From positions 378,331 to 442,330 of the forward strand of contig JXTB01000168.1 in assembly GCA_002914805.1 (NCBI GenBank): 64,000 bases of DNA. The letters run 5' to 3'. The translations under genes were made by a program, and so were the position numbers. Positions 1-12,800 of the stretch are shown here, piece after piece. The first letter of the stretch is position 1. Each line of letters opens with the position of its first letter. Source of the DNA: Parasponia andersonii (Eukaryota; Streptophyta; Magnoliopsida; Rosales; Cannabaceae). Under the pieces are notes generated by a model. The model searched no databases. It was given only the letters and a program-made list of their open reading frames with translations, and was not told the origin of the DNA.

Positions 1-3000
1 AATGATAAAATTACCTTTATAGTAGATTTTGATTTATATTATATTTTTACTTTGTCTTTTGGATAGATAAATAATTGTTTAAAATTATTTTATCACTTAT
101 ATGATCATTTGAAAAATTAAAATATTGTTGGAAAACAAGTATAAATAATTCTTAAATTTATTTTAATCCAAAATTTACCATTTACTAATGGTACTTTTTT
201 TTTTATCAATTTCCCTAATTTTGATGATATGTGGAGGTCTTTATTTACAAAATAATCAAATTACAAGCTTTTTGTAATTAAAAAAATGAAATTCAAAAGA
301 GTTTTACTATATTTCTTAAAATATAGTGTGATTCTGGGGGGAAAAAAATTATAAAATACAAGTCATTTTAGGATGTTTATGATAAATGTATAGGGATTTA
401 TTTGCTAAAATTAAAAATTTAAGGACTAGATTGTCATAATGAAGATAGTCATTCATTTATTTGTGCAATTAATCCAAAACCTAATTCAAATTGTTTTAGG
501 ATAATTAAAAATATATTAAAATATAAATTAACATTGTATGGCTGCCGTAAGGCTAAGGCCTACAACCACAGCATGATTCCAACGTTAAGCCGTTGAGTCC
601 AGTTAATTCCTCGACTTGACTATCAATTAACTTTTAATTCGAAGCAGAATACTCTGATGCTTAGATGCCATTAACTAGTAATTGATCATGCTGCAATGTT
701 TTAATTTTTAAGCATTAAAGGTTCATACCAGAGTTTTAAATAAAAAATTAAAAAATAATATCACCTTGAAATTTGGTTTTTCTCAAATTTAAACCCTATA
801 TTTTGGTTTTAAGAAAAAAAAAACTCTTAATATTTTGAAATTCAAAAAATTTATACCCTCTTTCTATATTATAGCATATTTATATTAATCCAAATGATAT
901 ATTTTTTTAAATGTTTCAATTATTTAGAAACAATAATAGCATAACCTCAGTCTTAATTCGCAAATTTTTTGATAGTAAATTTATCAAAATATAGACAAAT
1001 GTTACAAATTTTTTAACTTCAAGATGTGGACTTTTTTTTTTTTTGGGGCAGAAACCAAAATATAAGGTTTAAATTGCAAAATAACTAAATTTCAATAGTT
1101 TTTATTTCCAGTTAACCCTTCATACCATAATGTTATATAATCAGATTTTATTCGGTTTGATTTAGAATTTCTTAAGGAGCACTTAATTTGTCAACGAATA
1201 TTGAATATTGAGATAAAGGCAGCACAGATCAAATGAATTTCTATAAAGATTAATACATATATGCATGTATATGGTCAAGAAAAGACATGGCATCTTGAAT
1301 TGATTTTTTTTTTTCAAATTCGATAAGTATATTATGATTCTCAACCTTAATAGTGGTAAAAAAAAAAATGAAAATATAATGGCCATTATGGAGAGCCGTA
1401 ACGCTATTGGAATAATTTAAAGGAATTAAGTAGCATTCAATTTCTAACGTATGGCATTCAAAGTTTTATATTATAGACGAGTAGTAACACAGCATAGACA
1501 AGTTTGCTCACCATTTTCATTTTCCATTTTTTTTTAAAGATAGTGCAATAATTCGAATCCTAAATCTTAATATTCGAAAATAGATGTAATTATCGATCAG
1601 ATTAAACTAGTTGACCATTTTAATAGACACTTTCAACGACAAAAGATAGAACTATTTTTTTTCATCTTAGACAAATTAAATTATATGATCATGAAATTTG
1701 TTGTATGATAAAACACTTCTTTTTCATTATTCCTAATTTACACAAATTATTGAATATTAAGACCATGTTTAGATACACTTGTAAAACGATAAAAACTTAT
1801 AATGAAAAAAATATATATATTTATGATTCTAACTTTTGAAAACAATAAACTTGTTTGGTACCAATGATGGAGAGCCTGCACAAGCTCAGGCCTCAGGGTC
1901 AGGGGTGATGGACCCCCTCGATTTTTTGGAAATTAAACTTCTTACCCTGATTTTATTTTACTTAAAAAAAAAAATCAGTTTTGTCCCTTAATTGCCCCAA
2001 AATTTTTGTAATTATAATTATTACCCTATGTTTTTCGGAGTTCATTATTTTTTGGAGTTAGATATACTAAGTTTCTAAACAAATTAACTGCGATTAAAAG
2101 AAATCTATCAAACTTCAAAACTCAATTTGTAATATATATATATATATATCCAATATCTATTAAAAATCAAAATCACAATGTGGTATATCAACTAAACAGC
2201 TTGATATACCAAGAAAAAAAAAAACAAATGTATTACTTATGGTGATTTTCTCTTAATAGCCACAAAGGACAAAAATGAAAACTAGAACTTTTCAACTAAC
2301 AAAAAGACATTTACCCATAAAAATGGTCATGGGCTATAAATTAGTAAACATGGTCATAACGAATACCATTTTTTATAAAAATAAAAAAAAATAAATAAAT
2401 AAAAAAGAGAACACATTAAATTCTCTTAATTTTTTTTAGGTTTACATTTGTGTGGTTACATTTTTTATTTTCTTTATTTTATATATGGAAACTAAGTTTG
2501 CATTTTCATTCACCAATTTTCGATTAGTTTTCATTGACCTTGAAATTCGAAAGAAAATCCAAACTCAAGAGTTTGGATTGGTAATTTCCAAAATCAAACC
2601 ATTTTCGGCGAAGTGAAAACTAGAAGTTGATTGTGTAATTTTTCCTTTCTTTTAACTGAAACTTAAAAGAAACTGATGGTTAAAAGTAAATAAATAAGTA
2701 AATAAACAATTAAAAAAAATTGACAAAGGAAGGAATGGAGTTGAAGAGAAGATTGAGGAAAATACAACTGGTGAGTTAGTGGAAGTCCTCCTCAAATATG
2801 ATAAGAGAACCCCAAAATGGAGAAAATGACTAGTGTGGAGATGAGACAGTAACATGATCTTATCAAGTGCTTAATTAATGAAGGCATGCCTAAATAATAA
2901 TGTATCATATGCATGAAAGCTAAATGTCATTAAAATAAACGGTAATTGTTAATTATCATCTACTTTGCATTGACAAATTACATTCAGAATTTGCTCTTGC

Positions 3001-3700
3001 CACATGTTTTACTTTCATATAGAAATCAAAATATCATAAAAAAAATATTGATAGTTCCATGGGGAAGGTGGAAGTAGAAACTTTATATGGCACCTTTTTA
3101 TGGTTTTATGATAAAATAATGCATTATTGATTTGACCATGTACAATTAGGTATATGCATGCGACGAATAAAAACGTCGAAAAATTTTGAGGCATTTACAT
3201 AATTTATATATCGATGAATATGCTCCAAATGTTATAATCTGTGTACATCAGAGAAATGAAACTGCATTCTTCTAGAAAGTGAGAGCCCCCAGCAAGGCAT
3301 TGATGCTGAACTCGGATAGAAGCAAATATTTAATACACGTTCACAAGTTTGGTTAGTGATGTGTGTACTAGTTTAACTAATGGAAATAAGATGTACCAGT
3401 AATTCTTTTAATAATTGGTACGACTCCCGGTATCCACTTGACAAAAGTGAATTCCATTACGAGGAGAATATCTTGAGAATAGATGCAAAATGGTGTTCAA
3501 AGACAACTATACGAAGAATCAACTGTTATGTTCTGCATCAGCGTAAATTTAAAAGCCAAAACAATCAACACATATACAAGTCGTCAGCACTTCAATTATG
3601 TTCAAAATGAAAATCAAAAGGATAAACTTCACAGCAAACTAATAAGCAGAGCATGAAAAGGACTTAGTGATCTTTTTGTACTCAAGAGTAACAACTGAAA
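1..3700. other. AT-rich intergenic region, no gene seen
   Basis: No reading frame here resembles a known protein and no exon chain could be built. The stretch is mostly poly-A/T and AT microsatellite. A less AT-rich patch at about 538-700 and a short hairpin-rich patch at about 1870-1920 stand out in composition, but I recognise nothing in them. A foldback element at 760-1105 is listed separately. The part near 3600-3780 is probably 3'-flank or 3' UTR of the minus-strand gene at 4025. Confidence 0.6.
760..1105. mobile_element. Foldback/MITE-like element
   Basis: The left arm (about 763-905) and the reverse complement of the right arm (about 950-1095) align over roughly 130 bases. Shared blocks include a TTGAAATTT run, then AATTTAAACC followed by TATATTTTGGTTT, then a poly-A tract. 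There is almost no unique centre, so a transcript would form a long hairpin. No coding capacity and no clear target-site duplication were seen. The superfamily is not assigned. Confidence 0.6.
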
Positions 3701-4024
3701 TTATTCATTTTCTGGTGCTGAGAGAAAATCCTACTTCAAGAATGAGAATCCAAATTAATGTACACTATGAAAGAGCGAGTCGTTTTAGCCTCTGTCAGGA
3801 ATATTGGGATTAAGGGAACGAGGAAATAGCATAAAATATGGGAACACATTTTCATAAAATATTGTGAACAAAGCTTTCTCATTCATAACAGTGGATGCAC
3901 TTGCAAAGGTTAATTTACAATGTAAACACCATAGACCAAGGTCCACGTACACAGAGTCACTTGTGTTACACACCACAGCATTAGATAGTTGCCATACAAA
4001 TATAAGGACCTACTTCCAGACTAA

Positions 4025-5735
4025 CTAACCCTTAAGTTCTCCTTCGAGGGCAACAGGTAAGCCTCCAACATCTGGTGACTGCGTATAGGAAATAGAAATC
4101 AGCTCAGACCTAAACTTATCTTCTCCATCAGAATCCACTCCTCCTATCAGACTCCCACCGTTCACCTTGTCAGTAGAGGGTTTTGAAGTAACAACCTTCT
4201 CCGGTAAAGAGTAAGAAATGGAAATAAGCGACTCCCTAGTCACTTCCTCAGGAACCTCCTTGCGAGGTGCTGTCTTATCCATAAAATGGCGATCTGCTTG
4301 GTCTGCAAGAGTGCAAGAATCCAACAATATCAATCCAACTAGGACTACAAAATCTACGATACAAAAAATAACCATATCAACCCGTTTAGAAACAAGTTCG
4401 AAACAATCTCAATACTATTAGCATAACTGTTCTAAAGGCTTTGCAGCTATTAAATCGATTTGCAATGACTAGCAGGAAAAGAATATAAATACAAAATCAA
4501 ATTATATGGGCATGGAAGGTAGAACTAAATTTCAGATATCCCAAAAATACCACATCTGCAAATCTGGCCTCTGTACTAATAGGCATTCATATTTTGCTAT
4601 ATTGTTGCACCAGCATATCATGTTACTGATCACATGTTCAATTTATAGACTGTAGCACTGTCAAGCATTCCTGTAATCATAGCTATGTACTTACGAGAGT
4701 GCACTAAAGGCGTAGCAAGTTGGAGACGTCTGAACTAACTCCAGAGCTCATGGGAGCAAACCATGAGCCTGACCACTCGACTTATCCCTCATAGGTCACA
4801 ACTACTCTTTACCTTTCTTCAAAAACTATTTTTACAATACAAAGTCTACTTGAGAGATCCAAGGACACTCAATTTAACATAAACTCCTTTCTGCCAGTTC
4901 TTCGATCATGTTTGTTTGTTCCTCCTAAATCTTAGAAATCCACTCACAGCATAAACTGTACGGGTCAAAATGACTGCAACTTCGTATTTTCTTTTTCCAT
5001 ATTCCTCTAGACAAATGGATATCTCCTATAAGTTTCAGAAGGCATGAATCTAGAAATTGGAGATTATGCAACTATTTATTGCGAAACCAACAAACGAAAA
5101 GGTTTCAGATATCTGACAATATCAATCCCACTACATCTATATTAACTTCATAAGCACAGCCTCTTTAAGCTACAACCATGGGGCTTTTCGTTCAAGACCT
5201 ACAGACCTCTATTTCATTCAAAACCCCATATTTAGATGACTCTTTAAATTGGTGATTATGCAACTATTTATTGTAAAACATGCACATACCAAAAAGTTTA
5301 AACATCTGATATTAACTTCAAAAGCAGAATCCTTTAAGCTACAAGCATGGGGCTTTTCTTTCTCTATTTCAATCAAAACCCCATATTAAGATTCATAGAT
5401 AGAAAGAAAGAAACGCCAGCAGTCCTTAAAAACATATCAAATTTAGTAAATAAAACCCAAAACCACCGGATTTGATTCAATTCTATGACTAAATTCAAAT
5501 ATATTCATAACACACACAAGAACTTTTATGGGTATGGTCTTCAATAATCTAAACTCCATCAAGATGAACAAATTACCTCCAAATCCTAACCCCCACCCAA
5601 AATAATAATAATAATAATAATTAAAACCCTCAATATATATCTCTATAAATAACAAGTATCGAATTCATAAACAAGAAGATAAGGAGTTGACTATATTGGG
5701 ATGATTAAGGAAAGAGGAAGAGGAATAGGATTACC
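4025..5735 (-). CDS. Small conserved-looking plant protein (85 aa) with a 5'-UTR intron
   Basis: Two exons are inferred on the minus strand. The first is entirely 5' UTR and ends at 5735 with a GTAATC donor. A 1.43-kb intron ends in a TTGCAG acceptor, and exon 2 starts at 4302. The first ATG in the spliced leader is at 4282 and the frame closes at 4025, giving 85 residues beginning MDKTAPRKEV. The protein is hydrophilic, with no signal peptide or membrane segment. It carries the same motif twice: ESLISISYSLP near residues 17-27 and SELISISYTQSP near residues 59-70, separated by an acidic, Ser/Gly-rich linker. I do not recognise a characterised function. The clean intron borders and TATA-containing promoter argue that it is a real gene. 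A longer open frame upstream to 4375 is intron read-through and should not be used as the start. Confidence 0.6.
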
Positions 5736-5933
5736 GGGAGTGGCCGTATATGCGATCCGATCTCCAATCTGATCTCTCCTTCTCTCTTATTTTCTTCTCC
5801 GTATCTCTCCTCCTTCCTTTCTCTCTCTATATATACACACAGATATATATATATTTATATTTATTTTAATGAAAGAACGAGAAATTTAGAAAAAAGAAAA
5901 GAATAGAAAATAAAAGACTGCAAATGAAGCAAT

Positions 5934-5970
<37 letters not shown>
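5736..5970 (-). promoter_or_regulatory. Leader and core promoter of the 85-aa gene, with a GA/CT microsatellite
   Basis: On the minus strand a purine-rich leader precedes the donor at 5735. TATA-like tracts lie at about 5827-5865 and a perfect dinucleotide tract (CT on plus, GA on minus) at 5937-5969. I infer a transcription start near 5800. GA tracts are common in plant promoters and leaders and can recruit BBR/BPC proteins; that role is inference here. Confidence 0.45.
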
Positions 5971-5972
<2 letters not shown>

Positions 5973-5974
5973 CG

Positions 5975-7800
5975 TCTTCTTCAATCCGCTCTATTTCAGC
6001 CTTAACATTACTTTTCCAATTTTAAGGATAATATCAGAAAAATTAATTAATTAATTAATTAATTAGTAACAAGGATTAAAATGCCCTAAAAATACTTTTT
6101 TTTTTGTTTTTTTTGTTTTTACTCTTGTGCTTCGCAAAATCACACGTCATATTTCAAATTTTGTGTCCCTTATATCATTGTTACCGAACAACAAAATAAA
6201 TGAAAAGTTAATTAAACCAAAACAAAATTAGATATAAAAACATACCCATCAAATAAACTATAGAAAGTCCAGAAAAAAANAAAAAAAAAGAAATGCGAAC
6301 TTTTAATATAACTATTATGTTTTTAGAAGAAGAAACGGTTTTGTCTCTTTCCCCTCTCTACGGGCTTCTGAAGGTCTCCTCTCCGAGTAGGTAACCCCCC
6401 TCCCGAGAAAGGATTTTTTCTCTCTTTAGTACAAGTTTTTTTATTATTTTTTTTATATTTTTATTTTCAAAAAAAAATCATTCTATTTATAAATGTAATT
6501 ATCCACTTAAGTCTAAATTTACGACCATCTTTGTACATCCCGATCTATATGAGTAGTATTTAGTTTTTTTTTTTTTATTACTAGTTGTCCTTGACATATC
6601 AATTTTTAGTTCAAATTTGAAGAAATTATTATTATTATATATCAAAATTGATAGAGTCTCTTTTAGTGAATTAATCAAAAATATTAAAATTAGGATAATG
6701 AAAAATCAAAATAAATCATTAAAGAATCATATTATATACTTTATGGAGGGTTTTTTAAGATCGTGTTTTATATAACTCAATTTGTCATTGTATTCTTTAT
6801 TGGGATTTAATAAAATTATTTTCTTTCAAATATATATTTATATATATTTATAGAACTATTATGTTTGGAAACAAAAATAAGCAAACCCTAATTTAGTTTC
6901 AGTTTTAGTATTTAATGAGAAGTAAATTCATCATTTTGTACATTGAGGATATGATTTTATTTTATTTTATTTGAAATTTTGAAAATTGGAGGTTTAATTT
7001 TATAGAACTTAGAGTTTAAATTGCAGAGAGTACATATTTCATGATATTTTTTTATTTAGCTAAAACAAAAGAATAAATAGTTGGATCCATTTTTATTTTT
7101 GAAAAACCATGCAAAAAATGTGTTGTATCCCAACAGGAAAAAAAAATTAATGTCAAATTCAATTATTTATTGTTGCCAAAAGTTGAAATTTAATAATAAT
7201 TAGCTTTACTATAAAAATTAATTGTCATCAATAATATATTCTTATCGAACCCATTAACCTTTACTTCGTTAAATATGGTGCCATTTCACATGCCGCGTCA
7301 TACACACCTAGGATGCACAAAGATTGTTGGCTTTGGTTCTTTCTACTTTTGTTTTTTCCCTTCTCACTTTACCCCTTTTAAGCATTTTTTTTTTTAGTAC
7401 TCTAATCAATCTCCTAGTTCCCCTTTTAAGCATTTTTTTTTAGTACTCTATCATAGTTTTTATGTTTCTAAGGGAAAAAATTATAACAAAAATACTTTTA
7501 AAAAACTAGGGAATTTGATAGGTGAATGTGGATACAAAATTCTATGGACTCTAGGGTTGCTAGGGGTTAAAAAACTTATCTATATGAGTCCTGTAATTTA
7601 CGAAAAAATTGAGTGAATTACTGTTATGGACACAATTTTAAATTTTTCAGTTTTTTTTTTCTTTTAATTTTTTTTAGTATGCAAACTGGAAATCTAACAA
7701 ATAAGTATGTTATATGATTTTTTTTATTAAGAAAAATAAATAAAAGACAAACATCTTCCTTAATGACTAAAAAAATGGTCATTCTTCTAAAGGCCCCCAT
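5975..7800. other. AT-rich intergenic region with simple repeats, no gene seen
   Basis: This contains an AATT tetranucleotide run at about 6041-6065, a single N at 6280 inside a poly-A tract, a somewhat GC-richer patch at about 6335-6405, and a tandem duplication at 7372-7453. No coding exon could be supported. Confidence 0.55.
7372..7453. repeat. Short tandem duplication (about 48-bp period)
   Basis: Two adjacent copies share a CCCCTTTTAAGCA block, a T-run and TAGTACTCTA. They differ mainly in T-run length. This looks like replication slippage or a small local duplication and has no evident function. Confidence 0.7.
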
Positions 7801-7989
7801 AATTTTTTTTTTAACTAGAAAATAATTCAAGAACAAATAGACAAATAAAGATGATTGAAGGAGAGGCCATAAATATCCTCAAAGACAATAAAAAAAATAA
7901 TTCAGGACTGCTGGTTAGAGAACATTCCAACAAAAACATCAGAAAGAGAAAAACAACCAAAAGAAAAAGACCCAGCGGCCCAGGCTGCC

Positions 7990-8740
7990 CCATTACGTGC
8001 TGTAATATAAGAGAACTAACAAAAGTCAAAATAGCTAAGCAACCTCTTTTCTTGAGATATGAGATCTTTAATCTCCCAATAATATATTATATCAACCATT
8101 TTAAAACGATCAATAGCATTCTTGCAGTCACTCTCCAGGACAATAGATTTCCATTCTTTATCAATAGCGTGATTGATGGCCAACAGGATAGCTTTAGGTT
8201 TAGCGATCAAATTATTGATTTGACCACATTTCTGAGTAATAATACTTAATACTGATCCATTGGCGTCTCTCATAATTATAGTAGCGACTGAATAATCATC
8301 TCAAATAGCTACATCAACATTTAATTTAATGTACAGGGGAAGAGGAGGCAACCACAAAACTGATCCTATATCCATCAACCTATAGTTTGGAGTGAAAGTC
8401 TGAGAATAGGAATGGAAGCGAAGAAAAATCCTTCTCACAAGTTGATCTAGATTAGATTTAGATTAATTGTGGACAATACTATTTCTTTCAAACTATATAC
8501 CCTCAAGGCAGATAGAAGCAAAAATATAATTTTATCATGATCTATTACCGGTCCGAATGGTTAGTTATCTGAAAATAATATAATGGCAGCATCCTCAATT
8601 GAGCTCACCTAAAGTTAATCCACTCGAATACCCCAAATAGAGGAGAACCGAAGTCTCCTAGGCAATTCTAAGAAAAGTGAAAGGTGGTTTCATCTTATTG
8701 GTGGCAAATTGGACATAAAATAGAACCAATATCGAATAAA
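7990..8740 (-). pseudogene. LINE remnant: zinc-binding RT tail plus RNase H-like domain
   Basis: Reading the minus strand, about 8720-8640 encodes CPICHQ followed by a broken zf-RVT-type segment. About 8360-8016 encodes an RNase H-like domain: a PPLP..KLNVDVA entry, then MRDANGSVLSI, then VLESDCKNAI. This domain order is typical of the 3' end of plant non-LTR retrotransposon ORF2. It is dead: there is an in-frame stop directly after NVDVAI and others in the zinc-binding part, and the usual catalytic Glu region reads AKPKA. The two parts are offset by indels. It is probably an old 5'-truncated insertion. Confidence 0.75.
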
Positions 8741-9090
8741 ATTGCTAACCTGGATTTTACTGGTAGGCCTTTACTGGTGGCAAATGCCCCTATAATTTAT
8801 AATGACGGAAGGATCAATTGAAAAAACAAAAAAAATATTGTCACATTATTCGCAGACTTGGACACAATGCTTTTCTTGATAAAACAAGATCACATAGTGG
8901 TCACCACTAATAGAGTCATGGAACCACGCACTAATAGAATTATGGAACCAATTATCAAAAATTGAATCATGCAACCCATATATCAAGAGCAATGCTATAA
9001 GGCACTAGTGATATTCAGCACCACAATAACACGTTTGTTTGTCATTAGATAATTTAATTAATAAATTAAGTCTCACCTGAACTCTACCTG

Positions 9091-9150
9091 AATTATAATT
9101 AGCATTATTTATATATGAATTATAATTAGCATTATTCATATATAAATTAT
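9091..9150. repeat. Imperfect tandem repeat around ATTATAATTAGCATTAT
   Basis: A unit of about 30 bp beginning GAATTATAATTAGCATTAT occurs twice in a row. The surrounding 8989-9290 sequence has a MITE-like composition, but I could not find a matching terminal inverted repeat. No gene is supported between this and 9877. Confidence 0.5.
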
Positions 9151-9876
9151 GTGGTGAATCCCACATTTTATTAGTGAGTGACTTGGGCACAGGCATTTTC
9201 TTTTCTAATAATAACAGTACCCTTTTCGAGTCTCCCTTTATATGAAAATAATAAAAAATAATAATAAACACAATCGACATTGTATCGTTGCAAAAATCTT
9301 ATCTGCTGACAAGGCACAAACAGCAATCAATTAAAAATGAAGGCCTGAGACTAATACAATTCTTCTACATCTGTCGTTTACCTATTTGAATTTTATGGTT
9401 GTATCTCTTCTCTTTTTTCCAACAATATATAAATAACAGACACAATGTTCATCAACAATTATTCTTAAACACGATTTATGGTTAAACATGATTGATCACT
9501 TATCATACAGCCGCACCATAAGTAAAGTCTGACAATGCCTGATTTTTTATTTTTTTTCTTTTAATGTTTATGTCCAGGTATATTGATTGACATATGCAAT
9601 ATATTAACGGGTACAATGGGCATAAAAGACATCTTTGGCCAGTCTTCCGAAGATCCCAAAATTAAACTACCTTTCCTTTTCTTTGGCATAATGTTACACA
9701 AGCAGAGTTCTCATAAGATCATAGAAGTACAACAAGGAGAATTATGCCGCGCGGTATGATTCGATATGTCAAGAAAAAAGCTTTATGCGATGGGAGAACT
9801 CGGTGTCTGAAAGAATTTCTCGTTTAACCACAGTGGGATGATCAAGTGGTCTGACTGCACAACCGGAGTCCAAAAT

Positions 9877-12800
9877 TCAACTAGCATTCCGGGAGATAAC
9901 CTGCAAGTCCAAATCCTCTAAATCAGAACCGCTCAAAATGCAACATATCCAATTAAAACCTGAGACCATCGAAAGTTTCATTTGTGGAAGTGAACATACC
10001 TCTGATATTAATGGCTTGGCATTTTCCTCCCACTCGACATCCCATCTAGCCGAAGATCCCGTTTCTAAAGCACCATTCCTCAGCAACATGAGTGCATCAC
10101 ATGCATCTGGAAAACCCTTGAACAGAAGCTGTGCAAGTTCATACCAGCAAACCTCAGGATTATACAAGCACACAATGCGATAATCTAAATTTCTTATGCA
10201 GTTACATAAAATAGACAACCTAAAAGGCGTATGTAGACAATGCAAAACCATATTCATTTTACTACAAGCCATTCTAGCATGAAATGTGCTCGGATGAAAC
10301 TCACGAATAAAAGAAATTAGCATAATGCATAACTATCTACAAAAGATGCAACCACATATATTAGTTAAAGCAATTTCCCAACCAGCAGCTTTGCAGATCA
10401 AATTGACCAATCCATCTAAGCGTGACTCTGTGGACAACGAGATACGTATTTAAATCATTCTCCCATACCCTTGCTAGGGATGCAACAGGGTCTGGTCAGA
10501 AGAGTATGAACTTAAGCACGGGTTTGGTAGGAATGAAAAAGAATAAGATGGAGGCAATGATGGAGAGGAGAGCTTATCCTTTTCATTTGGTAGAGAAGAA
10601 ACAGTAATGACAGGAAAAAGAAGGGAACACGATATCCATTCAGAACCAGGGGGGAAAAGAAAAAGAAAAACAAACAAACAAAGAAACTTAAAAACAATTG
10701 ACCTCATTGCAAATTTGCTCTGCCACCCTCATCCAAATAAAGTATCTTTTACTTGCCTTTTGAATTCATTAGTTGAGACTTGAGAACATTCATTTAAACA
10801 AAATATACCATATAACAGGGACATATATTGCTGTCTCATTTGACCTACAGATCTATGACTGAAGAAAGCCATTTCCAAATTGAGAAACAGAAAGTTGGTA
10901 AATTTCATAGGATTCCACNATTGTGTCATCTACTTTATTTTTCTCATACACAGGTCTTTATCTCTATACATATGTGTGTGTAGAAATGTTTTCTTGTATG
11001 TGTGTGTTGTTGGTAATTGATTCCTAACTTGTTCAACACCAGTGAAGAATCCAATGGTAATTTTGCAAGAATTAGTTGTATATTTTTTCTTCCTTTCTAC
11101 ACCAAGTATCAAACTAGGCAGGCAAAGTATACCTCTTTTTTCCTTCATACTCGACCAAATAATATGAGACAAAGACAACCTCCTTCAGTCCTTTCTTTTT
11201 TTCATTTTCCATCCTTTCTAGCTCCGACCTCATCAATCCTATTCTTTCCTCTCCCTCTAACTAAACATGGTATACAATGAAAAATGGAACTGAAAAATTA
11301 TGATAGTAATTGATAAGAGCCCCTGCAAAGCATACCAACCAGGAGAATTAACTTACCAAAAGTTCATCAGCTAGCTCTGAAGATGATGAAAAAAGAAGAC
11401 CATTTTTCTCCACTTTCACTAGCTCCTTGATGCTGATAACCATGATAACCAAAATAAAAAACGTCACCTATTAACTAAACCATAACTAGACAGTACATTT
11501 AGCTGCAGAAAGATTTTCAGAACAAGAGTTACCATGAGTAGGAAACAGCACAAACAGGCAGTCCACAACCAAACATGTCCACAACCTTGCACCAGAGATT
11601 GAAAACAATTACTCTTCTGGAAGATAAAGCCTTCCTACATAATCAAGAATTTTGATTTTTATGCAAAACTTTTACAGTATACCTTCATGGGAAGGTCAAG
11701 ACCTGATGAAGAAGTATGCAAGCACAAACCAAGGTCCGCTGATCCTGTAAATATACTAAAATATTAGCATACATACCATCATCCCAAGAATCAGATAAAG
11801 TTAAGGAGCTATTGGATGACAACTAAGCGACTAGATCTAAATGAACTACCAAGGAGCAGTGGGTAGTCCTCAGCTGATAGCCACATGGTACGAAATGCAA
11901 CACGTTTGAGGCGTAACCTCTTTATCTTTTCTTCATATTGTTGTTTTTCTGGTCCTTTACCTGCATGCAGTTTGTGAACCCTTTAGCAATTGTATACAAA
12001 ACACAAATTAACATGTGTATGCAAAAAGCTAAAATCGATCTAACATTTGAAAATATAGAACGGAGGTATCACCTGTAATGACAAATAACAACCTAGGATA
12101 CAAATATTGCTTCCCAGTCAACATTTCATTCCAAACAACCTCTTCTTCAATAGAATTATCTTCACCTAAGATGGCGGAAACACGTCTGTCATACATCACA
12201 GCTGCTTCCAATAGAATTTCAAAATCTTCATCTGGGGTCCTATGACATGTCAAGCCCTGAAATTAGTTATCATATTTCAACCTCAACATTACGTCAATGA
12301 CAAGTTTGCCTGAATAAACTGGGTAAGCATTACTAGTGCCCCTGCCCAACTAGGATTAAGACCAATTGACCATGTCCCATTTATATCCCTAAACTTCAAC
12401 ATCTACCATCAAATCTCCTAACAATAACAGAATTCGTTAAGCAAATGGTATATAATATGACCTTTCTTATGAATTCATAAGATACTGTTTGCTATCACAA
12501 AGCACAAGCTACTTGAAACCCAAAAAAAAATAGCTACATATATAAAAAATTTAAAAAAAAAATAAAAGAAGAAGAAGAAGAAAGAGGAGAACTTGCCAGC
12601 TGGTACTGCTAACAATGAGTGCTGGCCTGTTTGGTCTTAAAAGAATATCAGAGCCGACTAGAGTACTAAATAAAGAACCATCTGTATCCTTCTGCAAGAG
12701 TCCTCCAGTTCCTACAAAAATGTGTCAATTCACGAACACCTTCGTAGCTAGGAACCTTTGTAACTAGGAAAAAGATGCACAGAAATATGTAGAGCTTGTG

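Noticed and set aside
3380..3610. Plus-strand open frame of 76 codons
   Set aside because: No recognisable domain or splice context; it lies in the probable 3' flank of the minus-strand small-protein gene.
3785..3976. Minus-strand open frame of 63 codons downstream of the 85-aa gene
   Set aside because: It falls in the likely 3' UTR after the stop codon and shows no protein similarity I can see.
10474..11280. Several overlapping open frames on both strands
   Set aside because: All lie inside ALG1 intron 15; the compositions are hydrophobic or low-complexity and no conserved exon is needed there.
12592..12597. GT four bases after the ALG1 exon 10 end as an alternative donor
   Set aside because: It shifts the frame and reaches a stop almost at once, whereas the GC donor restores the conserved sequence.
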